This document shows, in pieces, positions 24,724 to 36,847 of a DNA stretch of 64,000 nt. The stretch lies in assembly GCF_040436345.1 (NCBI RefSeq), contig NC_133233.1, positions 12,004,735-12,068,734 of the forward strand. The letters run 5' to 3'. The translations under genes were made by a program, and so were the position numbers. The notes under the pieces were generated by a model. It did not search any database. It saw only the letters and a program-made list of their open reading frames with translations, and was not told the DNA's origin. The stretch comes from Pagrus major. Taxonomy: Eukaryota > Chordata > Actinopteri > Spariformes > Sparidae. The first letter of the stretch is position 1. Each line of letters begins with the position of its first letter.

Positions 24724-26060
24724 CACCTGGATTTACAAACACAACAGTGCACTTACTTTCCAGTTAACTTGGTGATTGATGTGGATTTATATGGATTTTA
24801 CCAAGCATTTATGTTCTCATAAAGTAACAGTAATAAACATTTGCAGAGCTAAATCGTGATAAATGATATTAAATACCTGAAAACCTGGAAAATGAAATCT
24901 TGCAGAACGTCTTTTCAAAGCTGACCATAGAAAGGAAGTACAATCTGTAGAAGCAGTATAATTCTTTGCCTTGCCAAACTATCCCACAGCAAAAGGGGAA
25001 AGAAGGATGACTTATAATTGAAAAGAGAAGTGATTGAGAAACTTCAGCCATTTTCAGGAAATGTATGCAACAGACCAACATAGCAACTACCCGATTTAGC
25101 TCTGTAAGCGAAAGCAAGTTTTGTGACCACATACTGTTCCTGTAGCAGATATGACCTGACCTGAAAGACTGCAGTTGTGCAGAAAAGCTGGTGGTTGTCA
25201 CCCATATCTTTAGTCCTTGTATCACATGACTCACAAGCCTGTGTGGGACATATACACACACATGGTGACATGTGAAAGAGACACAATATTCTTGACAAAG
25301 TTTACAGTTTACATACTGCAGGAAAACACTGGAAGCATTAGTAAAAAAAAATGCTTTTTTATCTTCTAGAAAACAGGAAAAGTGCCATGAATATGAAGAA
25401 AGGCGTGTTTGCTTTTGTGTTATCCCGATTTTCACAAAAAATTCGGCAGAATTAAATCCTCCCCACATTCGAGGCCGAATATTAACAAGGATTTTTACAT
25501 TCAAATAACATTTACCCAAACCTGCTCATCATGCTCGTCTTTCCAAGCTCAAAGAAAGTAAAATTATTTAGTATTTACAGGCCTAGGAAAAAAGGAGCAA
25601 TCCACTTCCTTGTAAGACCCACATCACATAAAAATGGGGAACGAGACAAAATGAAATATAATTCCAGTGACATCTTCCTCTTCTCCGTCAGGCTCATGAT
25701 GCTTGTACCTCAATAACTCTGTTGACACTTTCTCCTTCTCCTTCTGCGGAAACATACACACTGTCAAATAATCACAAATCATTTCATAATAGCAGCACAC
25801 AGTGACTTTTTAACCTCATCTTAATCCTGGAAATGTACGTTAAATTATCCTAAACGCCTATCACAGTTTAGCCCCAGAGTAAATTAAAAAAAAATGCAAA
25901 AAAAAAAACAAACGTGGAAAACGCAATGGGTCCACATACTTATATTTCCTTGCACAAGTATTAAAACATCTCATGGTCAGGGTCATTACAGAACAAATGT
26001 GTTGTCTACTTTCCAGAAGCCCTTGCATTGCTCAGTTTGTCTCTAAAGTGACGCACTTAC

Positions 26061-26270
26061 GTTCATTCACTTTCTGTAGGTGTGACTTCCAATTCTTCAG
26101 TCATCACTGGCTTTGCCATTAAGAGATGAGCTATCACAGGCAAATTAGAGTTTTATTATTTTCTGTATCTGAATGCAGTTTGGCTAAGAAATCAGATGAT
26201 TATATATTTTCCAAATGAAACAACACATGGACAACTCACCTGATAAAAATAACAATACAATACGCATCAT
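26061..26270 (-). other. Signal-peptide-like exon plus short second exon, unassigned
   Basis: The minus strand at 26270-26240 reads MMRIVLLFLSG and ends in phase 1 at the donor GTGAGT, just like the signal exons of receptors A-D. A second exon at 26130-26061, with acceptor GTGATAG and strong donor GTAAGT, continues the frame as AHLLMAKPVMTEELEV and meets a stop 16 codons before or near its donor, giving only about 33 residues in all. This may be the start of a dead receptor copy or of a small unrelated secreted or membrane protein. No Ig or membrane exon follows that I can recognise. Confidence 0.3.
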
Positions 26271-27339
26271 GGGTCTTTCACTGAAAGTGGATGAACGCTG
26301 TTTGAAAATCACTGTTTTGAATTAACATAATTGATCATTAATATCAAATAAGTTAATTAAAGTGAAAATACATTTAGAAAACATTTGTTTTTTGTGTTAT
26401 GAGGTGGGGGACTCTCATATAAGCAATAAAGGCAACTACACACATATTTAAAATGATGCTGTCACTAACACTAACATTTCAAATGATAAAATCTTACCGA
26501 TAAATAACTTTTGTTGGATTAAAATGTAAATCGACAGTCACTATGAGAAGCCTGCAGGCCAAGTGACCAATTTTCCCTGTGAACAAAGTTCTCAGCATTT
26601 ACTCAGTGGTTTGTCTGTAACATTCCCCTCCACCACTTCTGTCACTCCGGTCTGTCAGCCACAAAGACAAACCACATGTTTTTATAACTCATAGTTAATA
26701 GCCACAGTAAGACTGACTCGTTTCAGCTATACTCCAGTCAGTTTGATGACGTGAATGTATATGTTCTTTTCAACAATAAAGTCTTTACAGTTATGTCTGC
26801 CACTGACAGTATAAGTATAGGTCATGTATTAGGATTTAAACTGTATGCACTTTATGTATACCTCAAATATAAACCAAATGCAAGTGCCGCCTAGTGGTCA
26901 GATGTGGTATAACCATAACTGTATGCTGGTAGGGAAACACATTTTTTGATATTTTTGATTTAATAGTCACTAGTACAATAATATCACGACAAAAGCCCCT
27001 TTAAGATGCCAAGCCCGGTCACAATCTAACAATATTATAATGTATGACAAATGAAAAATCCACTCCACTACTCACAAAAAATGACTGCAATTTCCTACTT
27101 TTTTGGACTACTTTTCCCAGTGGCTCAGTGCTTACAATACATACCAACCAAGGACCTCGCTTCAATAACACATGCGATTCGCTCTCCTTACTGAAATTAG
27201 GCTGAATTACACTTTAGTCTACCGTCACTGCTAATGGTGCAGACACTTTGGCATTCAATTATTTTCCCTCCTCCTGAGACTTCTCCCTCCTGAGAGGCAA
27301 AAGTTTAGTTGTTGGATGTGGTTAGTTGCTGTGCATTAA

Positions 27340-27490
27340 CTCTAATCCATTCCAGTCTGCCATCACTGATCATGAACCATAAACAATGGAAAAATAGTGG
27401 GTTTCCTCTGCAGGAGCAGGTCAGGTCCACCACACTACTGACTGACACTGGATCAGTGGGACTGATGTCCAGTCCGGAAGATCTGGCATA
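27340..27490 (-). pseudogene. Decayed C2 exon of a receptor D-like gene
   Basis: The sequence matches the divergent C2 exon of receptor D (about 22431-22570), sharing for example CCTCTGCAGGAGCAGGTCAG and CTGACACTGGATCAGTGG on the plus strand. The part next to the acceptor carries a deletion of roughly ten bases, and the downstream half of the exon (Cys-bearing F strand) is absent. No neighbouring V, membrane or tail exon can be found, so this is a relic of a lost activating-type receptor copy. Confidence 0.7.
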
Positions 27491-28759
27491 TGGAGAGATT
27501 TTTGAGTGATGAGAAAATATTTAGTGTAAGATGTTCAGGTTTTCTAACTCTTTGCAATTAGTTTTAGTTGCATGATACAAAGTGCAGGAAGTCTTTCAAC
27601 ATGCTGTATTTACAGAATTTCATCAGTCTAGAAAGACCCACCTCCAAATGTAATGTGACACGGAGAGGGTGGAAAATTACTTTGTATTGACCTCATCGGA
27701 CAGATTGTGAAAACTAATGGACCAACAAAAGAACCCTGTGGTACCCCTCTGTTGTTGTTACAGGTCAGGCTAATTTGAGATCATACACAGAAAAAAATAG
27801 TCTTGAACATAATCATAAAATGTGTTTTATGGTAAAATGTTTTGTGCTCAGTGACTTCAGGGTATTCACAAAGCACAAAAGGGAAATAGTTGTTAAAGTT
27901 ACAAGTGTTACCACCTTCTTATATCTCTACGGCAGGTATCTCCAAATCTTGCCAATTTACACCCGATCAAGATGAATAAATAGCACTACAGGTAGAAGAA
28001 AAATATGTACTTTTGATTTTTGGGTGAACTGTCATTAAGTCACAGAATGTAAAATCTAGATCATCTAGCTGAGTGTCTTAAAAATAAACCTTCAGCTTCA
28101 AATCGCATTGTATTCAGAGCAGCCTGAGGGGAAAATTGCTGTTTATGGCAGCAGACAAAGCTGGTAAAATTTGATCTGCTGGATTGAGGGATTGCTGTAT
28201 TTAATCTCTGGAGTTCTCTGAAGGTTCCTGGTTTTAAAGGGTCATTACCATGCTTTATCTCAAGCTACAGCTCTTGGTATCTGAACCGGATATTTCTCAG
28301 CATTTACTCAGTGCCTTGTAGCATTACCCTCGACCACTTCCCTTCATCTCTTGTCTATCAGCCACACAAATAAACCGTTTTTTAGAACTCACACATGATC
28401 ACATTTAGAAACATATACAAATGAAACATGAAACTCCATCAGAAATTAACGGTGACATTTCAGCTGTACTGCAGTAAATGTCAACCAAATGTCTTCTTGA
28501 GGAAGTGGCATCACACTAACAATTCATTGGTCTCGTCAGCATGTGGATTTATGTGTTCTTTTCAACAATAGTTTTTATAGTAGTGTCTGCCACTGTCACA
28601 ACATGTATTGGGACTTAAACCGTATGCACTGTATGAATACCCCAAATATAAACAGAATGTGCTATGTTCTCTGCTCTGCAAAGAAAGAATTTCCACATTA
28701 TGATGTACAGTACATGAAAAGGCAAATGACAAATTTCTCTACAAAAAGACTTCAATACT

Positions 28760-28765
28760 TTTATT
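28760..28765 (-). terminator. Candidate polyadenylation signal of fen1
   Basis: AATAAA on the minus strand, about 200 bases past the fen1 stop codon at 28965-28963. It is the nearest canonical signal I found; use is inferred from position only. Confidence 0.45.
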
Positions 28766-28962
28766 CATTTGTTTTACATCAACAAAATCCTGTTTGGTCA
28801 CGGACATACAGTTTTTCAGCCGAACTTATCATCAAACACAACCTCTGATTATGTAACAGCTTTTTCTTGCCTCACCTGGAGCTTTTTTGTTCTCTATTTA
28901 ATAGATGTTATTCATAAAAATAATTGCTTGCCAAGGGAATCAAAAGGAGCCCGATGTTCAGT

Positions 28963-31900
28963 CTATTTCCCCTTCCTAAATTTGCCTGGTGTGGCTCCAG
29001 TCTTCTGCTTCTTTTTTGCTGATCCTTTAATCTCGGGTTCCTAAGTGAGACAAAAGAAATGGAACAAATGAGTGAGACGTTTACAAGATAACTGAACTGA
29101 AGAAAAGAAAACACATGGACTGGAAAAAATCATAATTTAACCTGGTATAAAAATAAAGCAGTCTACAGAACCAATCTGCTTACTCTTTATGGTTATTAAA
29201 AGGACTAGATCAAGATTCCCACATGCTACTGTAGGTGGTTAAATTAATTATAGATTAAGTACAATCATTTTAGAAACAGAAAGGTGTTGTTTTACTATAT
29301 GTACCTTTCGTTTGGAGGACAGAGATCCAGTGACAGTGAAGAAAGAGTCCAGTCGTCCCTGAGTGCTGCCCTGTCGGCTCTTTAAAATCTTCTTACAGCC
29401 GTTACGCATCCTGTCCTCACTGCAAACATATACCCAAATCAATCAATCAATGAATAACATGTAATCCTATGCACAATGTTAATTCCAGCTGAACTTTCCA
29501 CCATTTTTTTTTTATCAGCAACAAAAACAAGCTCTTAAAACAGCCTTTAAAAGACAAGTGCAAGAAGAACAAGTGACTGAAGTAGATCTTTAAGAGAAAC
29601 GTGATTGTATGACTGGTGTTAGAAAGGGTTCACTGTAAAGAACCCTTGCATGTGAGCTAAAATCTCATTATATATAAAAAGGTTTTCAGCTCAAGAGATG
29701 CTAAAACCATAAATTCTGCAGCAGTGCCACCTAGTGGTCAGATGTCGTATAACCAGCTGTTCTGTTTATACAATCACGACAACTCTCAATGTCAACATCC
29801 ACCATCAGTGCAAGAAAACTCAATAAGCAAGCAAAGATGATGACTTTTATATGCAGTACAGTGCTGAAGACAGTTTGCTAATGGTTCACCTGAACTGTTT
29901 CTCGTCACACATGAACTTGATCAGTCCCTCCTCATCCGGCTCACTCCACTTCAACTCCACTGTGGCGCAATCCACCACTTCTGGTTTCAAGAACAAACCC
30001 CGGGCCTCTCTGTACAGCCAGTCCTCTGGAGCAGGGTGCTTCTGCAGGAAGACAAGCAAAATGCACACACAATGAATCAGGACTGGACCCCGCTTTATTT
30101 AACTGGCTGAACTTCTGCACTGTAGCAAACATCAACTTACGCTGGGGTCAATGTTTTCAAGGATCTCCTCAATGCAGCCGTGCTGTTTGATCAGGTCGAT
30201 GGCTCTCTTTGGGCCAATCCCCTTGATGGTGCCACAGTAGTCACAGCCCAGCAGAATACACAGGTCTATGAACTAGGATGGACAACAGAGAGGAGAAAGT
30301 TAATGCAAGAAAGACCATAATATCACTCACACAATGTACCTAGTCCAACTGTGTTTATGGTTCCACAGCACACACAGTTCTAATTAATATGATCATTTTG
30401 TGACATTTCTATGATGAATGCATCATTTGGTTTACAGAGAGAGTGATCAGCACGATGAAAGTGGTTCAAAATGGCGCTCTTGATCATGTAATGTGCTGCA
30501 ACTTCAAGAGAACAAACTGTACCTGTTCATTGGTCAGGCCGATGTCCTGCAGCATTCGACTGAAGTGGAACTCTTGGATAGGAAGTTTCCTAAAACAAGA
30601 AAAAATGACGTTGATGGTTATCAAATCCTCCCTGAGCTGGTACGACAATCTAACAACACTGCCATCATTAAAATAGAACATGTGAACAGTGATAACAAGT
30701 ATTTTGTCCAATGCTGCCACCAAAACAATTAAGGATAGTTATATCAACTATAGAAATAATTCACAGCTGACATCAAAAGTTGCACCAGAAACAAAACGGG
30801 GGAAGACATCAAGTCATCTTTATCCCCTGAACATCTGTGCAACAGTGGAAACCAATGACACAGTAACAGTGGGGCGCAGGTGTAACATTACTTTGCTTCA
30901 CTGGCAGTCAGATGTCTGAGCAGGACATTTGTCCCAAAGGTCAGACAATCCATGTCCTCTGTCGCTGTGGCAAACACCTTCCCTGCTTTAACCAGAGCAG
31001 CACAGCTGGCCTCCGCCTCACATGGAGCCTACAACACAAAAACATATCCAATATGACATTTCACATACACCTGTCCTGTTGCATTTGAGTACACTTGACA
31101 TGGGGGAAAAAAACACTTTAGTTACCAGGGAAGCAGTACAGAAGCAGACATTTCACTGCATATTAACTTCAAATGTATTTCTCTAAAAATATACTTTTTA
31201 AGCCTTTTTGCGAATCATAATTCACATACGTTATGGCACAATGTTTTATCATTTGTTTCATATTTCAACATTACATTTTATGTCTTTCAGATTCCTTAAA
31301 GCTGGTTGGCAAGTTCACTGTTAATATAAATGTGGAAATGTATTTAAAGCCAGTAAGTGTTGTATCAAAGGGAGAGTTGATCTCACCTCAATGTAAGGCA
31401 CTCCCATCAGAGTCAGCAGCTTCTTGCAATCATCATTATGCTGCTTAGTGACTTTTACTAGACGCTTGCTGAATTTATCAATATTCTCTTGTTCCCCTGT
31501 GTTGAGAAAGACACAAATTGCAGATATTTTAAAACATAACCGAAGTCAAACATTTTAACAATCTTTCACATGTAAATAAATCTTATTGTAAAAAAATACA
31601 TTACATTAAATGCTGGCTACTGTGCCAATAAAACAGATTTTGATCTGTAGAAAAAATATAATTTGTTTGCCCTCATTAACAGTGTCAGGGACTGCGTAAA
31701 ACACAGCAAAACAAATCCAGACCGGCATCAGTCATGACTATTGTTAAAATAAAGTGTAGAAAGCATTAACTATACCCATTTCCTGGGCTTGAGCCAACAG
31801 CTTCTCAGCTTCTGCCCTCCTCTCCCCTCTCTTCTCCAGCTGGAGGTGAAGATAAGAGCAAAGACAGTGTGAGAAAGAAGACAGTTACAAAAATAAAAGA

Positions 31901-33161
31901 TAATTCAGTATTTTAAAAGGAAAGTGAGAGCGAATGTAAGTCTGTAAAATTCAATTTATGTTTTTCCCCTTTTTATTTCAGAATAAATGCTTTACACATA
32001 CAGACAGTTTTACAATGTTTTTTCGCTTTTACTGATCAATCAAACAACAGATTATGGAGACTAAAACCACAGTCAAACATAGTCAAGTGTGCCACAATCA
32101 GAGACTCTATGCCTACGCACACAAAATGTTGATTAATGTCACAGTATCACGGTTACGTGCAAACAAAAGCAATACTAAACAGCAACAAGAATAAATCTAA
32201 TCCAATCTGATTACCAGGAAGACCAGCACCTGAGGAAATCAGAGCCCATACAAACCTCTGCTGATTTGAGCTGTGGGGGCTTGCCATCAAACACATATAC
32301 TGGTTTGATGCCGTGTTCCAGCATGCGTATCGTCCGGTAGAACATTCCCATCAGGTGGCTGAGAAAGAGAGAAAGCAGTTCAGAAAAAAATATTTCAGCC
32401 TTGATCCCAGAATTGGTCTAGGGTCCATCCAAGAACTACTGTACTGTATCTGTAACGTGTCTCCTTTATGGCTCCTTGTCTGAACGTCAAAGTGTCTATA
32501 TGGTGGGGGTTGTACCTCGTCGTCTCTCCGTCCTCATTCTGGAGAACGTTCCCGTCCTGTCGCACAGCAATCAAGAACTGGTAGATACACATGGAGGCAT
32601 CTATAGCAATTTTCCTGCCTGCAAAAGTTACAAAAAGCAGTTAGTAAATGATTTAGCATGTTCTCAACATCAGCAACACGATAGCATTGAATGTAACAAT
32701 TTTCCTACCTATAACCTGGTTTCTATGTGAGAATTCATCGACTTTATTATCAGGTAAATTAGGTAAGGTGAATCAGATTATTCCATTTGAAAATTTATTT
32801 GAAAATAAAGTTTTGAACCCTCAATTTGAAACTATTACTACACCACAATGACAACTTACTGGGTAACTACAATTTGGACCTGCGGTTAATTAATCCTGAC
32901 ATAAAATCTGATATAACTGTCAATTTCTAAATGATAGCCCTTTATTTTGATATATCTTCCATCTTTGTTGTCAAACTGCATTGATCCAATTCACTGGAGG
33001 GAAATCTCAGTTATTTCTAATGCAGACCTCATAATCCTAACCCTAGATATAAAAGGGAAAAGGGACCTGTAATTGTTACCGAAATAGTTCTTGATGTCCT
33101 GCTCTTTGATGGCACCAGGGGCCTGGTCAGCAATCACCTTGGCAAGTCCGTGTATTCCCAT
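28963..33161 (-). CDS. fen1: Flap endonuclease 1
   Basis: Structure-specific nuclease that removes 5' flaps in Okazaki-fragment maturation and long-patch base excision repair, working with PCNA in the nucleus. Exons 5'->3': 33161-33080, 32618-32516, 32358-32256, 31839-31776, 31496-31387, 31028-30892, 30589-30523, 30272-30141, 30041-29890, 29419-29305, 29040-28963. The spliced frame gives exactly 380 aa, the usual family length. Visible landmarks: N-terminal [10 protein letters not shown]; the metal-binding acids in AIDASM (Asp34), [20 protein letters not shown] and GCDYCG; the helix-hairpin-helix region [10 protein letters not shown]; the PCNA-binding box QGRLDSFF; and a basic C-terminus ending KFRKGK. 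All catalytic acids are present. The start ATG has A at -3 and G at +4. A non-coding first exon lies at about 33760-33695, spliced to an acceptor at 33202-33201. The gene is divergent from tm9sf1. Confidence 0.98.
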
Positions 33162-33694
33162 TGTGTTGGGCTGAAGCTTAAACTGAAAACACTCTGAAAG
33201 TCTGAAAAACAATTTTAAAAAAAAGCTTGATGATACTACTGACGTTTACACCGATTCTGAAAGCACGTTCTTCGCTGTTAAAAACGTAAGAGTAATACAC
33301 CACTCGCTTTTACAAGTTTACATTTCGTTTATATTGTGTGCTGCTTTGTCTCATGTACGCCGAATTAAAGACAATTAACTGATAACAGTCACCATCTAAC
33401 GTTAGCTGTGTTCCATGACTGTGGATTTACAGTAAAAGGGCGCCTACGTTAAATTGCCAGTTTTTTGAATGAAATCCGGGGTGCAGGGATAGAACGTGTC
33501 CCAAGAAGCTAACTTTGCCGCAGAGCTAACTATAGGCAAGGCTGCAGACGTGTAGCTAGCGTGTGAGCTAAACACATAAAGAACGTCACATCTATTACCA
33601 ATGCACATGCTTTTAGCGGATAGCAACAGGTGTCCCCACTATATTTAACATACAGAATTAGGTTAAACCGTTTTATTGTTTACAACGGACTCAC

Positions 33695-33760
33695 CGGGCG
33701 CCTGCTCCACTCGAGTTTGTGCACTTGTCCTGGCTTCTCGGGCGCGAGGAATTGCGTCTC
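33695..33760 (-). other. fen1: Non-coding first exon of fen1
   Basis: The minus strand reads GAGCAGGCGCCCG followed by the donor GTGAGT at 33694. The coding exon has a polypyrimidine tract and AG at 33202-33201, about 40 bases before the ATG, so the leader is interrupted by an intron. The 5' edge is estimated from the position of the E2F-like site. Confidence 0.6.
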
Positions 33761-33772
33761 TTTCGCGGGAAA
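33761..33772. promoter_or_regulatory. E2F-like site in the fen1 promoter
   Basis: TTTCGCGGGAAA is a near-perfect E2F consensus, readable on both strands. It sits just upstream of the fen1 leader exon in a GC-richer stretch. Replication genes are classically driven by E2F at the G1/S transition, so this fits fen1. Function is inferred from motif and position. Confidence 0.7.
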
Positions 33773-34437
33773 CCAAATCGCAGCCATTACCTATCAATCT
33801 ATCGAGCGCGGCATCGTGAAAGACGCTGGAGAGCATCGAATCGATAGTGCAGGAACGATTAAATGGGTCTGAGTGCTGACCAGGAAGTACTGGGAGGGCA
33901 TCTGATTGGCTCATTGAGGTTGAAGGAAATCCGGTCAGTGAAGCAAAATAATAGAGTCGCTCAGGTAGCAGCTAAAACGGTCTAAATGTCGGATTTCGGC
34001 GGCGTTAAAGCACCAAAACAAACCACTTTAATTTCAAATGTCTTGTAAGTGGGGGGTATATTACTGGCTGTGAATAACGTCAGTGCTTTTGTGCTTTTGT
34101 ATCTCCGCCCACTCCGGAAAACTCAACCGAGTCGTCGTTATTTTTATTTTTTAAGGTGACGTGGAGTCGGATCCCCTCTTCTACACTGTCTCATGTGTCA
34201 ATGAAAGTACTTGGTGTACCCGGATATGAACGCAATGAATGCATAAAACGTTGTGACATTGCGTCGAGGGTTTCCACGATGTTTAGCTGTAAATCTTTAC
34301 ATTGAGGATCCAGTCTCGGCGCATACCGGAGCAGAGAGGAGACTGCCAGGGCCTGGAGTCCGAGGAATCCGGCGGACAGACAGGTTTTGTTGGATCTGCA
34401 GCATCGGGACTGAAGTGACACAGCAGCGAGTGAGACT
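33773..34437. promoter_or_regulatory. Divergent promoter interval between fen1 and tm9sf1
   Basis: About 650 bases separate the fen1 leader exon (minus) from the end of the tm9sf1 leader exon (plus). The stretch is richer in CpG than its surroundings (for example TCGATAG, GGATTTCGGCGGCG, GTCGTCGTT). A shared bidirectional promoter is likely but not proven. Confidence 0.5.
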
Positions 34438-34438
34438 G
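34300..34438 (+). other. tm9sf1: Probable non-coding leader exon of tm9sf1
   Basis: Ends in GAGTGAGACTG with the donor GTACGT at 34439. The next acceptor in the correct phase of the gene is at 36841-36842, five bases before the first tm9sf1 ATG. The left edge is a guess. Confidence 0.45.
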
Positions 34439-35107
34439 GTACGTCAGATTTTGCCAACTTCTTGTCTGTAGTAATTTGCTGTCATCGCAATGTGGCTCTT
34501 TGGAATAAAACACAGATGATGTAGATTGGGTTGATTATTTTTTACATGAATCATACAGAGGCCCCTTATTATAGTAGCGTTTCTTTACACAGTATCTGTA
34601 AGATAAATGGGATGTGTCCTGCGTTTCATGGCACTTTGATACTTGACTTTGCTTCAAATTGTCTATTTCAGCTATTACTAGACGTTATAAAGAGTTTATT
34701 AAAGCATTCCTACTTTGGCCTCCATCTGTTAAACATTAACATGGTGAGTTCTTGGGGAAAAAACACTATCAAATGAGGGGTTTTAATTGCAGTCTTGGCA
34801 CTAAAAAGTTCAGGAGGTTCACACCTGCAGCTGTGATGCTCTGAGGAGACATGACAGGAGACAGTTTGACAGGAGATTATGGACAACTGAAGTTCCTTGA
34901 GACCAGCCCCACGATAAACCAGCCATAAACCATACGCCCACTATTTATCAAGCACATACACTGTCCTTCAGGGCCGGTCCGGCACAAACTGATATCTGCT
35001 GTCACCACAGCATTCAGGCTTTTCTCCAAGGTTAATGCTGAAAATCAACACGGCGATGCACAACACAGAATAGAAAGTGTCCACTAGGTTTTTTATTGAT
35101 TTATAAC

Positions 35108-35611
35108 TAGGGGTGGGACAAAATATCCGAAAGCCAATAAACCGTATCTGTATAGTACCGCATGGCAACCTAAACCTGCCAATCTGACTCACTAGATTCA
35201 CTGCTTCATAACTTCTTGTGGTCTAAATGTCTGTAAACTTCATTAAACAGATTTAGTTTTTTCCCAGTTTATGGCTGATATACATTGGAATAATGGCACA
35301 TGTGGACATGAACACATTGCAGTCAGTGTGAGTGAGGAACTGAGCTAAGACTCTATGCACTTTTTTAATACATTGTTTTATCTCAGTTCATGTCAAATAC
35401 TGTGAAACTGACACCACAATGGAGTGAATAAATACACAAGTCCTGCAATTTGCCTTTTTTTAGGAGTATCTGTTTTTTTCAGTGACGTTAGATGATTGAG
35501 TTGAAAATGTGTTGATTATCGCAGAACCGCTGTATCATGATACTATCGTTATCGTGGGCAACGTATCATGAATTGTATTGTATCATGAGTTACTCTGTGA
35601 TTCCCACCCCT
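35108..35611. mobile_element. Short non-autonomous DNA element, hAT-like termini
   Basis: Begins TAGGGGTGGGA and ends TCCCACCCCT, giving inverted ends of about 10 bases typical of common fish hAT-derived repeats. The interior has no long open frame. It lies in the first intron of tm9sf1. Confidence 0.6.
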
Positions 35612-36039
35612 CCTCAAAACTGCTACATACAGACAACTCACACATTTTGCACTGCTGGGACATTTGAGCAGTACAGCTGATGGAAGCTATCAGTGCTGAC
35701 TATGGATCAGACCCCAACAAATGTCACATCATTAGGATTTTAATAGTTTTATTTGCCCTGAGAATAAAAATTGTGAAACAAAAATGATCATTCACACAAA
35801 TATAGTCATATTGCACAGGATATTGCTGTCACAGTATGCCTTATTGTGTGCTAAATGGCACTGTAGTATCATAATTTCACTTTCAAAATACAAGATAAAA
35901 GATTCCTATACTATCATTTTACAGCACAAGATTGTAAATTGAAATGTCGTGTGTAGTCCCTTTATGCTACTATCAATGAATGAATAATTAGTTCGTCATA
36001 AAAATAAAGCAGAAGTTTTTTATATATATATATTTGAGT

Positions 36040-36320
36040 GCAGAAGATGAATTCAGGAGTCTCACAGCCTGAAGAAAAAAGCTACCCTGCACCTGGTGGT
36101 ACGGCAACGGATACTTATATCTCATATCTCTTGCCAGATGGCACTAGGGTGAATAGACTGTGGCTGGGATGGGTGTTGTCTTTTTGTATCCTTCTCAGAG
36201 ACATCTCATTTAACCTGTATCACTGATGCTCGGTAGATGGGTACCAATGATGTTATGGGTGGTGTTAATCATCCGCTGGAGAGCCTTCCTGTCCTGGTCT
36301 TTATGCATATTAGCATTAGC
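36040..36320 (+). repeat. Interspersed repeat fragment in tm9sf1 intron 1
   Basis: The stretch including GAGTCTCACAGCCTGAAG, CCAGATGGCACTAGGGTGAA and GACTGTGGCTGGGATGG resembles a widespread fish repeat (probably LINE-derived) recalled from other genomes. It yields a spurious 62-codon open frame. Family and edges are uncertain. Confidence 0.45.
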
Positions 36321-36847
36321 ATATTAGGATGCAAGTATAGCATGCAGTGCACAAAATATGTTTCAATTCATTTTGAAAAGTGAACTCATACTCAGGAATT
36401 CTAGACAACCACATGTAGTTTAATAATATAAAAAACAGACTCAAAGAATAACATCTGTGGGCAAGATGTGTACATCGTGTCATTCTCACAAACTCATAAC
36501 AGACAGATAAAAATTGACAGAGCTCAGAAAGCCCCAAAAAGGGCTGATAAAAATGATGTAATACATTGTAATTCATGTTGGTCACACAGTGTCTCGCAGT
36601 TCTGTGTTAGTGTGAGTGAGTGTTTTCTGCTGTGTTTGTTGAGGGAATGACTATGCATAAAATTCTCCATTCTCTTTATTCTCTTGACATATAAATCATC
36701 ACATTTCTAGTCTAAATGACATGGACATGAGCTCATTTCCTGACTTGAAATGAGAGGCATGCTGTAAGTGTCAGGACAGACCAGTCCAGTTTAAATCACA
36801 CCTGTCCCTCTTGAACTGATTATCTGTCTGTCTCTGCCACAGGGGTT

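Larger units (their letters stand above)
24727..28759. other. Decayed zone between receptor D and fen1
   Basis: No complete gene. It contains an unassigned 216-codon open frame at 24869-25519 (minus), a signal-peptide-like exon at 26240-26270 (minus), a decayed C2 exon at 27340-27490 (minus) and a diverged duplicated flank (about 26585-26880 against 28297-28670). The pattern is that of receptor copies lost at the edge of a tandem cluster. Confidence 0.5.

Noticed and set aside
25694-25743. Possible FXYD-like tail exon (GEGESVNRVIEVQAS then stop, minus strand) that might pair with the signal-like exon at 26240-26270
   Set aside because: No exon with the FXYD motif or a membrane segment was found between them, so the match is too weak to call.
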